Assembly (NCBI RefSeq): GCF_001418415.1
Contig: NZ_LIQT01000067.1
Location: forward strand, 1-50,217
Direction: 5' to 3'
From: Streptomyces hirsutus
Lineage (GTDB): Bacteria > Actinomycetota > Actinomycetes > Streptomycetales > Streptomycetaceae
DNA length: 50,217 nucleotides
In this document: positions 16,814-23,939 of the stretch, piece by piece
Position numbering within the stretch: the stretch's first letter is position 1
Layout of the letters: each line of letters starts with the position of its first letter
Notes under the pieces: generated by a model
Database searches by the model: none
What the model was told of the DNA's origin: nothing
The model's input: only the letters and a program-made list of their open reading frames with translations
Made by a program: the position numbers and the translations under genes

Positions 16814-18166
16814 TCAGCGCTCGGCCATCGACTCCTGCGGCTCTGTGGAGCGGTCGGTGAGGAAGAAGGCCGTCACCAGACTGATCAACGCCATTCCCAT
16901 CAAGTACGGCGCGACCGCGATGACCGTGCCGAATCCCTGCGTCAGCGCCTCGGCGATCATCGGCGCGAACGCTCCACCGAGGACGGCACCGACCGCGTAG
17001 GCGAGCGACACCCCGGAGAGCCTGATCCGGGCCGGGAACATCTCCGCGAAGAGCGCCGACTGGGGGCCGTAGGTCAGGCCCAGCGGCACCGCCAGGGTCA
17101 GCAGGGCCACGCCGACGCCCAGCCCGGTGCCCTGACTGAGCAGCCAGAACTGCGGGAGGAGCAGCACGAACAGCATCGAGTAGCCGAACTTGTAGACGAC
17201 CGGGCGGCCGGAGAGGTCACTCCACCGCGCGCCGACGTAGGTGAACGCGATCCACACGGCGCTGGCCGCGAAGAGCCACATCAGCACCTGAGTGCGAGGA
17301 AGGTCATGGGCGCTGGTCACGTAGGCCAGCGCGAAGCCGCCGACGATCATGTAGCCGGCGGCGATGTTGCCCACCATCGTGGCGGCGGCCTTCAGCACCT
17401 TGGTGCCGTGGGTGCTCAGCAGCTCACGCAGGGGCGTCTTCGCCTTGGCCTTCGACTCCTCGAGTTCGGTGAAGACCGGCGACTCGGCGACCTGGGACCG
17501 CACGTACTGCCCCACCACGACCAGCACGACGGAGAAGAGGAACGGCAGGCGCCAGCCCCACGCGTCGAAGGCCTCCTTGCCGAGCAGGGCGTTGAAGGCG
17601 CCCATCACGGTGATGGCGAGCATCATCCCGAGCGGTACGCCCATCTGCGGGAAGGATCCCATCCGCCCGCGGTGACCGGTTCTGGCGTGTTCCACGGCGA
17701 GCATGGCCGCGCCGCCCCACTCGCCACCGGCGGAGAGCCCCTGGAGGCAGCGCAGGAGGATGAGCAGGATCGGGGCCGCGATTCCGATGGCCGCGGTCGT
17801 CGGCAGCAGGCCGACCAGCGTGGTCGACACGCCCATCAGCCCGAGCGTCAGCACCAGGACGATGCGACGGCCGAACCGGTCGCCCAGATAGCCCGAGACG
17901 AGGGCGCCGAGCGGCCGGAAGAAGAAGCTCACCCCGGCGGTCGCCAGGGCGGTGAGCTGGCTCCACTGGCCGAGCCCGCTGAAGAAGAGGTCACCGAAGA
18001 GCAGGGCCGCGACCTGCGCGTAGACCAGGAAGTCGTACCACTCGATGGTGGTGCCCACCAGCGTGGCGTAGGCGACCCGGCGGCGTTGCTTCTCCTCGCC
18101 CCCTGGAGCGGGGCCGGTCGCCAGGGCGACCGACGCTTCGGGCTCAGCAGTCTGATTCGCTTCCAT
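16814..18166 (-). CDS. MHS-family MFS transporter, module 2
   Basis: 450 residues, about 12 membrane spans. GTTIEWYDFLVYAQ and SGYLGDRFGRRIVL are MHS subfamily signatures. Carriers in this group take up small organic and aromatic acids with protons. ATG 18166 is chosen (GAGAGGA upstream); the longer frame lacks a ribosome site. It is transcribed alone leftwards, divergent from the P450 operon, with a palindrome-rich promoter at 18313-18341. Likely imports the substrate of the aromatic pathway (inferred). Confidence 0.9.
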   Translation of the reverse strand: MEANQTAEPEASVALATGPAPGGEEKQRRRVAYATLVGTTIEWYDFLVYAQVAALLFGDLFFSGLGQWSQLTALATAGVSFFFRPLGALVSGYLGDRFGRRIVLVLTLGLMGVSTTLVGLLPTTAAIGIAAPILLILLRCLQGLSAGGEWGGAAMLAVEHARTGHRGRMGSFPQMGVPLGMMLAITVMGAFNALLGKEAFDAWGWRLPFLFSVVLVVVGQYVRSQVAESPVFTELEESKAKAKTPLRELLSTHGTKVLKAAATMVGNIAAGYMIVGGFALAYVTSAHDLPRTQVLMWLFAASAVWIAFTYVGARWSDLSGRPVVYKFGYSMLFVLLLPQFWLLSQGTGLGVGVALLTLAVPLGLTYGPQSALFAEMFPARIRLSGVSLAYAVGAVLGGAFAPMIAEALTQGFGTVIAVAPYLMGMALISLVTAFFLTDRSTEPQESMAER

Positions 18167-18312
18167 GACGTCCTCTCTCGACTGGATACCGCTACGGAAG
18201 TGCCGCCCCCGAACCGACGATGAGCCGCGACACGAGAGGGCTCGTTCCGGACACGGGACAGTGCGGCTCAGCAAGGTGTTGAGTGATCAAGGGCACACGC
18301 TCTCCCCCCTCT

Positions 18313-18341
18313 CTTGACTTGTCAAGGGTCAATTTGACAAC
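18313..18341 (-). promoter_or_regulatory. Palindromic promoter/operator of the module 2 transporter
   Basis: Contains CTTGACTTGTCAAG (arms CTTGAC/GTCAAG) followed by GTCAATTTGAC (arms GTCAA/TTGAC). On the minus strand TTGACA (CCTTGACAAG) could be the -35, with GAGCGT 17 nt on as a weak -10. The arms share TTGACA/TGTCAA with the 20-bp operators but the spacing differs. The 414-bp region 18167-18580 holds no gene, only these promoters. Confidence 0.5.
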
Positions 18342-18485
18342 TGCGGGAAAAGGCCACCTGTCTGCGATCGGGGTGCGTCGGAGTCTCCGCGGGCTTCGTC
18401 CGCAGCCGGTCGGCGGGCCTCGGTGACCCCCTGGCCGGCGCGACCGTGCGCTGGTCAAGCCTTGCGGCCGCCTCGACCGCCGAGA

Positions 18486-18505
18486 TCCGTTGACAAATCA
18501 TCAAG
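18486..18505. promoter_or_regulatory. Module 2 operator, copy 4, at the P450 promoter
   Basis: The reverse complement CTTGATGATTTGTCAACGGA matches copy 2 at 15 of 20 positions. Read forward it contains TTGACA (18490), with CAGACT 18 nt on as a possible -10 for the P450 operon. Confidence 0.5.
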
Positions 18506-18525
18506 CGCCGGGACAGACTCGGCCA

Positions 18526-18545
18526 CCTGTTGACGAAACAACAAG
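18526..18545. promoter_or_regulatory. Module 2 operator, copy 3, at the P450 promoter
   Basis: The reverse complement CTTGTTGTTTCGTCAACAGG matches copy 2 at about 17 of 20 positions. It would lie at the start of transcription if TTGACA at 18490 is the -35. Confidence 0.6.
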
Positions 18546-18580
18546 TGGCCGCTGCGGTCGCTGAGGAAGGGTGGAGACGG

Positions 18581-19846
18581 ATGGCGGTGGTGGATCAGCG
18601 ACCGACGGCCGCACGATGCCCCGTGACCAGTGGTTTCAGGCCGTTCGACCACGACGGCACCTACGAGTTCTTCTCGATGGCCCGTCGCGAGGCGCCGGTG
18701 TTCTACAACGAGGAGACCGACTACTGGGTCGTCACGAAACGGGAGGACGTCCTCTCGGTGTTCAAGGACCCCGAGCGGTTCTCCGCCTCGAACGTCCTGG
18801 ACTCGCTGGAGGGTTACCCCGAGGAACTGACCCGGTTCCTCACCGACAACGGATTCACCGTCGAACCGGTGCAGTCCAACACGGACCGGCCCCGGCACAC
18901 CCGGATCCGGCAGAGCGCCGGCCAGTTCCTCAACCCCAGGCGCTATCGCGAGTACGAGCCGCGGATCCGCGCGCTGGTGCGGGAGTACGTGAACGGCCTG
19001 CGCGGCAAGGACGAGGCCGACATCGTCGCCGAACTGACCCACGAGATGCCCGCGCGGGTGGTGTTCATGCTCCTCGGTGTCGACGACGTGGACCCTCTGA
19101 TGATCAAGCGGTGGGCGCTCAACCGCGCCACGATGATCTGGGGCAAGCCGACCCGGCAGGAAATGATCGACGCCGGCCACGAGCTGAACGACTTCTTCCA
19201 CTTCTGCAAGGAGATCGTCGAGGACCGCAAGTGGGCACCGCGCGACGACTACCCCAGCAAACTGCTGGAACTTCGCGGGGGCGACGACTCGGTACTGACG
19301 GAGAACGAGATCGTCTGTCTGGTGTTCGCGCTGCTGCTGGCCGGTCACGAGGCCGTGACCAACGGTCTGACCATCAGCATCCTCACGCTGCTGGAGAACC
19401 GCGGGACCTGGGAGGAACTGGTCGCGGATCCGGCACTGATCCCGCGTGCGATCGAAGAAGTCCTCCGGCACAGCACCCCGGTCATGACCTGGCGGCGCAG
19501 GGCCCTCGAGGACGTCGAGCTCAGCGGCGTGACCATCCCCGCGGGAGGCAAGGTCCTGCTGAGCCTGGCCTCGGCGAACCACGACGAGGGCCAGTACGAA
19601 CGGCCGTCGGACTTCGACATCCACCGCCCCGACGCACGAGGCCACCTGTCCTTCGGATACGGCATCCACGTGTGCATGGGCGCCCCCCTGGCACGCATCG
19701 AAATGAAGATCGTGCTGGAAGAACTCATCAACGCCTTCCCCGGCATGGAGCTGGTGAAGGGACAACGACCCGCATGGACGAAGACGATGGCCCACCGCGG
19801 TCCGCAGAGTCTGCTGGTCCGGCTTGGAGGTTCTGACCATGGCTGA
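18581..19846 (+). CDS. Cytochrome P450
   Basis: 421 residues, a bacterial class I P450. The heme-cysteine loop FGYGIHVCMG and the K-helix EEVLR (ExxR) are intact. In the I helix the usual A/G-G-x-D/E-T-T motif reads AGHEAV, so alanine replaces the oxygen-activating threonine. Ferredoxin and reductase genes follow directly and form its electron chain. ATG 18581 is preferred (GGAG upstream) over the TTG at 18530, which lies inside an operator. First gene of the eight-gene rightward operon. I infer hydroxylation or O-demethylation of an aromatic acid; substrate unknown. Confidence 0.93.
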   Translation: MAVVDQRPTAARCPVTSGFRPFDHDGTYEFFSMARREAPVFYNEETDYWVVTKREDVLSVFKDPERFSASNVLDSLEGYPEELTRFLTDNGFTVEPVQSNTDRPRHTRIRQSAGQFLNPRRYREYEPRIRALVREYVNGLRGKDEADIVAELTHEMPARVVFMLLGVDDVDPLMIKRWALNRATMIWGKPTRQEMIDAGHELNDFFHFCKEIVEDRKWAPRDDYPSKLLELRGGDDSVLTENEIVCLVFALLLAGHEAVTNGLTISILTLLENRGTWEELVADPALIPRAIEEVLRHSTPVMTWRRRALEDVELSGVTIPAGGKVLLSLASANHDEGQYERPSDFDIHRPDARGHLSFGYGIHVCMGAPLARIEMKIVLEELINAFPGMELVKGQRPAWTKTMAHRGPQSLLVRLGGSDHG

Positions 19847-20153
19847 GGTGACCTGGATCACCGCCGGCGGCGAGCGCATCACCGCTGAGGTCGGCGACGG
19901 CGTCAACCTGATGGAGGCGGCCGTGGCCAACCGCGTGCCCGGCATCGTCGGTGAATGCGGTGGCGGGATGATGTGCGCCACCTGCCACGTCTACGTCGAG
20001 TCCGACCACCGGACCGGCGAGCCCGGCCCGATCGAGGCCGACCTGCTGGACTTCGCCGATGCTCCTCGACGCGACGGCAGTCGTCTGAGCTGTCAGATCT
20101 CCGCCCGGCCCGAGCTTGACGGAATCACCGTCGAAGTACCGCCGGCCTGGTGA
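19839..20153 (+). CDS. [2Fe-2S] ferredoxin (putidaredoxin/adrenodoxin type)
   Basis: 104 residues. Cluster cysteines appear as C-x5-C-x2-C (GECGGGMMCATCHV) and a fourth in RLSCQI. It carries electrons from the reductase to the P450. ATG 19839 follows GGAGG by 8 nt and overlaps the P450 end by 8 bp; an in-frame TTG at 19824 lies upstream of that ribosome site. Confidence 0.94.
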   Translation: MAEVTWITAGGERITAEVGDGVNLMEAAVANRVPGIVGECGGGMMCATCHVYVESDHRTGEPGPIEADLLDFADAPRRDGSRLSCQISARPELDGITVEVPPAW

Positions 20154-20162
20154 CGCCGCGCC

Positions 20163-21401
20163 ATGACACACGGAACCGCGATCATCGGCGCCGGGCAGGC
20201 CGGCCACACCACGGCCATGCACCTGCGCGCCGCGGGCTATGACGCGCCGATCACCCTGATCGGCGCCGAAGCCGCCGTCCCCTACCAGCGCCCACCCTTG
20301 TCCAAGCGCTACCTGCTGCGAGAGATCGGGCAGGAGCACCTCACGCTGGGCACACCCGCCGGCCGCACGAAGCCCGAGGTCGACCTGCGCACCGGCGAAC
20401 GGGTGGCCCGGATCGACGTCGCCCAGCAGGTCGTGGTCCGGGCGGACGGCAGCACTCTTCGCTACGACAACCTGGTCCTGGCGACGGGTGCGCGGGCCCG
20501 ACGACTGCCCGACTCGCTGGTCGACGGAGTTCAGGGCGTGCACGTGTTGCGCACACTCGCCGACGCCGACGCCCTGTCCGGGGCACTCGACGAGGCGAAG
20601 TCGGTACTCGTTCTCGGTGGCGGTTTCATCGGTCTCGAGTTCGCCTCGGTGGCGGCCCGCCTCGGACGTCACGTCACCGTGGTCGAGCGTGACCGGCTGC
20701 TCCAGCGAGTCGTCAGCGAGCAGGCCGCCGACCATCTCCGGTCGGAGCACCTGCGCAACGGGGTCGAGATCCTGGAAGGCCGCGAACTGCGGTCGCTGGA
20801 CGGTGGGAACGGCCGCGTGGTCGCCGGCGTGCTCACCGACGGGACACGGATCGACGCCGATCTCGTCCTGATGGGGATCGGCGCCGAACCGGAGGCCGAA
20901 CTCGCCGCTCAGGCCGGCATCACGGTCGACGACGGCATCACCGTCGACGAACTCGGCCGGACCAGCGCCCCGTCGGTGTACGCGGTGGGTGACTGCGCCA
21001 ACTTCGCCTGGCAGGGCGGCAGACTCCGCCTGGAGTCGGTCCAGAACGCGGAATACATGGCAAGGGCGGCGGCGGCCCACATCGCAGGCCGCGCGGTGCC
21101 CCCGCGGCCGGCGCCTTGGTTCTGGTCGGACCAGTACGACGTCCGACTGCAGATCGTCGGCCTGACCGGCGACGGCGACCGCGTCATCAAGAGAACCGCG
21201 GAGGACGGTGGGGGCTTCTCGCTGTGGCACTACCGCGGGGACGACCTGAGAGCCGTCGAGGCGCTGAACGACCCCGGCGCCTTCCTGACAGCCAGAAGGC
21301 TGCTGGACCGCGGCATGAGTCCCCCGCGTCACCACCTGGCGGACGAGAGCCTCAGCGTCCGTGACATCGCCGCACAAGCATTGGGGAAGGCAACCTCATG
21401 A
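20163..21401 (+). CDS. NAD(P)H ferredoxin reductase (putidaredoxin/rhodocoxin reductase type)
   Basis: 412 residues. FAD-binding GAGQAGHTTA near the N-terminus, the second nucleotide-binding GGGFIGLEFA at ~155, and YAVGDCAN at ~273. It passes electrons from NAD(P)H to the ferredoxin. It lies 9 bp after the ferredoxin gene and overlaps the dioxygenase gene by 4 bp (ATGA), so the three-part P450 system and the dioxygenase are made together. Confidence 0.94.
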   Translation: MTHGTAIIGAGQAGHTTAMHLRAAGYDAPITLIGAEAAVPYQRPPLSKRYLLREIGQEHLTLGTPAGRTKPEVDLRTGERVARIDVAQQVVVRADGSTLRYDNLVLATGARARRLPDSLVDGVQGVHVLRTLADADALSGALDEAKSVLVLGGGFIGLEFASVAARLGRHVTVVERDRLLQRVVSEQAADHLRSEHLRNGVEILEGRELRSLDGGNGRVVAGVLTDGTRIDADLVLMGIGAEPEAELAAQAGITVDDGITVDELGRTSAPSVYAVGDCANFAWQGGRLRLESVQNAEYMARAAAAHIAGRAVPPRPAPWFWSDQYDVRLQIVGLTGDGDRVIKRTAEDGGGFSLWHYRGDDLRAVEALNDPGAFLTARRLLDRGMSPPRHHLADESLSVRDIAAQALGKATS

Positions 21402-22183
21402 TCGAATCGTTCGATCCGCCGTTGGCGGATTCCAACTCCAGCGTCAGTACCCTGCGCGTGCCGTTGGCAGCACCGGTCCACCTGGACAAGGAGTGGTTCC
21501 ACCACCTGCCGGGCCCTGCCTTCGGGCAGTTGAAGCTCGGAGCATTCGACAACGACCTCACGGTGCAGGGCGTCTCGGAGCCCATCGGCACCCGAGTCGT
21601 CGTTCACGGAACCGTCACCGACAGCGGCGGCATCCCGGTCAAGAACGCCCTGGTCGAGATCTGGCAGGCCAACGCCGCCGGTGGCTATCGCGACTCGATG
21701 GACGTGTCGGGCTTTCCGCTCGACGCCAACTTCCACGGCGCGGGCCGTTGCCTGACGGACAACCGGGGCCGCTATCGCTTCCTGACGATCCGTCCGGGGC
21801 CGTACCCAGCCATGTTCAAGGACGGTGCACGTGCTTGGCGGGCGTCCCACATCCACTTCTCCGTGCTGGGTGCCGGCTGTTCCAGCCGACTTGTCACGCA
21901 GATGTACTTCGAAGGCGACCCGCTGATCCGCATGGACCGCATGATCAACGCCGTTCCGGACCGGCGAGGCCAGGAACGCTTGATCGCCATGCTCGACGAG
22001 GAGAACTCCATCGCGGAGTCGTTCGGCCCCCAGCGCACTCTGGCCACCGTCGACGGCAGCGGCGCGGTCATTCCCCCACCTGAGCGGACCGACCCCGGCG
22101 CCCTGCTGACCAGGAACCCCTCGGCGCTGGCGTACCGGTTCGACATCGTGCTTCGTGGCTCGGCCGCGACTCCGTTCGAGTGA
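21398..22183 (+). CDS. Intradiol ring-cleavage dioxygenase, beta (PcaH-like) subunit
   Basis: 261 residues of the protocatechuate 3,4-dioxygenase beta family, the Fe(III)-binding subunit. The four iron ligands seem present: Tyr in NAAGGYRD, Tyr in PGPYPAM and two His in ASHIHFS. WQANAAGGYRDS and FHGAGRCLTDNRGRYRF are close to PcaH. It cleaves a catechol between the hydroxyls to a muconate; protocatechuate gives 3-carboxymuconate. The window has none of the usual next enzymes (PcaB, PcaC, PcaD), so the substrate may not be protocatechuate or the lower route may differ. Confidence 0.88.
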   Translation: MIESFDPPLADSNSSVSTLRVPLAAPVHLDKEWFHHLPGPAFGQLKLGAFDNDLTVQGVSEPIGTRVVVHGTVTDSGGIPVKNALVEIWQANAAGGYRDSMDVSGFPLDANFHGAGRCLTDNRGRYRFLTIRPGPYPAMFKDGARAWRASHIHFSVLGAGCSSRLVTQMYFEGDPLIRMDRMINAVPDRRGQERLIAMLDEENSIAESFGPQRTLATVDGSGAVIPPPERTDPGALLTRNPSALAYRFDIVLRGSAATPFE

Positions 22184-22192
22184 GGGATGGTC

Positions 22193-22693
22193 ATGATTCT
22201 CACCCCCGCACAGACCTGCGGTCCCCTGTTCGGCTTTGCCATGACCCCGCCGGGCATCACCCAGACCGTCGCCGAGGACGATCCGAGTGCCGTCGTGATC
22301 GAGGGCATGGTTCTCGACGGTCAAGGGGACCATGTCGGCTACGGCGCGTTCCTCGAGCTCTGGAGCCAGGAGCAGGCATGCCGGGTCCGCACCCTCGAGG
22401 GCCGATTCCGTGCCGTCGTGAGGAAGCCGGAACCGGTGACGCTGCCCGACGGCAACCAGTTGGCGCCGCACCTGGGCATCTTCCTCTTCACGCGCGGCCT
22501 GGCAGGGCCGCTGGCGACGAAGGTGTACTTCCCCGACGAGGAACAGGCCAACCGGTCCGACGCGATCCTGCGGCAGGTCCCCGAGGCCAGGCGGCCCCTC
22601 CTGATCGCGCGGCCGACCGACGTCGAGCGGCACCTGCAGTACGACATCAGGCTGCAGGGCGAGCGCGAGTCCGTCTTCTTCTCCATCGACTAG
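22193..22693 (+). CDS. Intradiol dioxygenase, alpha (PcaG-like) subunit
   Basis: 166 residues, somewhat short for PcaG (about 190-210). LTPAQTCGPLFGFAM matches the alpha N-terminal TPSQTxGPF region, and KVYFPDEEQANRSDAIL...RRPLLIARP matches the C-terminal part. The alpha subunit lacks iron and shapes the active site. ATG 22193 has GAGGG 6 nt upstream; ATG 22187 is too close to it. It lies 9 bp after the beta gene. Confidence 0.87.
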   Translation: MILTPAQTCGPLFGFAMTPPGITQTVAEDDPSAVVIEGMVLDGQGDHVGYGAFLELWSQEQACRVRTLEGRFRAVVRKPEPVTLPDGNQLAPHLGIFLFTRGLAGPLATKVYFPDEEQANRSDAILRQVPEARRPLLIARPTDVERHLQYDIRLQGERESVFFSID

Positions 22694-22713
22694 AGCACGA
22701 ACGAGGCTGAACC

Positions 22714-23487
22714 ATGGAAGACAACCTCATTGTCGAGCGCCTGGGCCATGTGCTGGTGCTCACCCTCAACCGTCCCCGCAAGCTCAATGCCATGGACAGC
22801 GCGCTCTACGAGCGCCTGATCGAAGAGCTCCGGGGAGCCGACCAGGACGACGAGATCCGTGCGGTGGTCGTCCGCGGGGCGGGGACGTCCTTCTGCACGG
22901 GCGCCGATACCGGTGAGTTCGCCGAGCTCACGCCCGACAACACCGAACGCGTCGAGTACCGCGCCGGACTCACCTACGGTCTGCACAAGACCATTCCCGA
23001 GATATCCAAGCCGGTGATCGCCGCCATTCATGGATACGCCGTCGGCGGTGGCTGCGGGCTGGCTCTGGCCTGCGACATCACCATCGCGTCGGCCAACGTC
23101 CGCATGGGTTACCCCGAGATCAAGCACGGTCTTGTCGCAGCGGTGGTGATGGCCAACCTGACCAAGCAGCTCGGCCGCAAGGCGGGTTTCGAGCTGGTGG
23201 CCAGTGGGCGCCTGGTCCATGCCGACGAAGCCGAGCGGATGGGGATGGTCACGCGAGTCGTCCCGGAGGGCGAGGAGTTCACTGAGGCGATGAAGATCGC
23301 CGAGACCCTGGCGGGACAGGTGCCCATGTCGCTCCAGGCCACCAAGCGGCTGTTCCACGCGGTCGCGGATCTCCCACTGGCCGAGGGCCTCGTGCGGGGC
23401 CGTGAGGCGAACGAGGAGATGCGTGAGTACCGTGCCCAGGCGCTGAAGGAGTTCGGCGCCTCCGTCAAGGCCACTCAGGCCGGCTGA
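22714..23487 (+). CDS. Enoyl-CoA hydratase/isomerase (crotonase family)
   Basis: 257 residues. Oxyanion-hole segments FCTGADTGEF and HGYAVGGGCGLALACD, then the MGYPEIKHG catalytic-glutamate motif. The other crotonase glutamate position (GGGCE in rat hydratase) is glycine here, so a plain hydratase with two glutamates is unlikely. Isomerase, hydrolase or aldolase-type chemistry on a CoA ester is possible. Fits between ring cleavage and CoA-ester processing in this operon. Confidence 0.88.
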   Translation: MEDNLIVERLGHVLVLTLNRPRKLNAMDSALYERLIEELRGADQDDEIRAVVVRGAGTSFCTGADTGEFAELTPDNTERVEYRAGLTYGLHKTIPEISKPVIAAIHGYAVGGGCGLALACDITIASANVRMGYPEIKHGLVAAVVMANLTKQLGRKAGFELVASGRLVHADEAERMGMVTRVVPEGEEFTEAMKIAETLAGQVPMSLQATKRLFHAVADLPLAEGLVRGREANEEMREYRAQALKEFGASVKATQAG

Positions 23488-23495
23488 GGAAGCTG

Positions 23496-23939
23496 ATGAT
23501 GGAGCAGTCGAGCACCGGGCCCACGGGGCCCGCCGCACACGTCGTCGAGGACACGCTCCGGGTGAGCGACCTCGACTTCCAACGCCATATGGGCAACACG
23601 GCGTTCACCGCCCTCCTCGCCAATGCGCGATACGCGTTCCTGACCGAGCAGGTGAGGCCGGCGGTGGGGTTCGAGCCGATCATCGCGCTGGTCCGGCTCG
23701 AGGTGGATTTCAAGGGTCAGGTCCACTACCCCGCGACGCTCACCACCGAGACCCGCCTCGACCGAGTCGGCCGCAGTTCGCTGGCACTCGCGCAGCGCAT
23801 GCTGGTGGGCACGCGGCTGGTCGCGACGTCCCGAGCGGTCTTCGTGCTGACCGACCGTTCCAGCGGTGAGGCCACGCCCTGGCCGGAGGAGATCCGCGCG
23901 TTGGCCACAACCTCCGAACGCGAAGCGAGTCACCCATGA
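23496..23939 (+). CDS. Hotdog-fold acyl-CoA thioesterase (4HBT-like)
   Basis: 147 residues. SDLDFQRHMGNTAFTALL matches the 4-hydroxybenzoyl-CoA thioesterase signature (acidic residue and HxN-type turn). It probably hydrolyses a pathway CoA thioester or rescues CoA from dead-end esters. ATG 23496 or 23499 after GAGGAAG. The stop overlaps the next start (ATGA). Confidence 0.85.
   Translation: MMEQSSTGPTGPAAHVVEDTLRVSDLDFQRHMGNTAFTALLANARYAFLTEQVRPAVGFEPIIALVRLEVDFKGQVHYPATLTTETRLDRVGRSSLALAQRMLVGTRLVATSRAVFVLTDRSSGEATPWPEEIRALATTSEREASHP

Noticed and set aside
18455..21377. Long minus-strand frames opposite the P450 and ferredoxin reductase genes
   Set aside because: They are exact antisense shadows of well-recognised proteins and show no domains or ribosome sites.
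22714..23487. Feruloyl-CoA hydratase/aldolase (classical ferulate route with the ligase)
   Set aside because: Not excluded, but one crotonase glutamate position is glycine, the ligase lies in a different operon, and no vanillin dehydrogenase is present. Kept only as an alternative.
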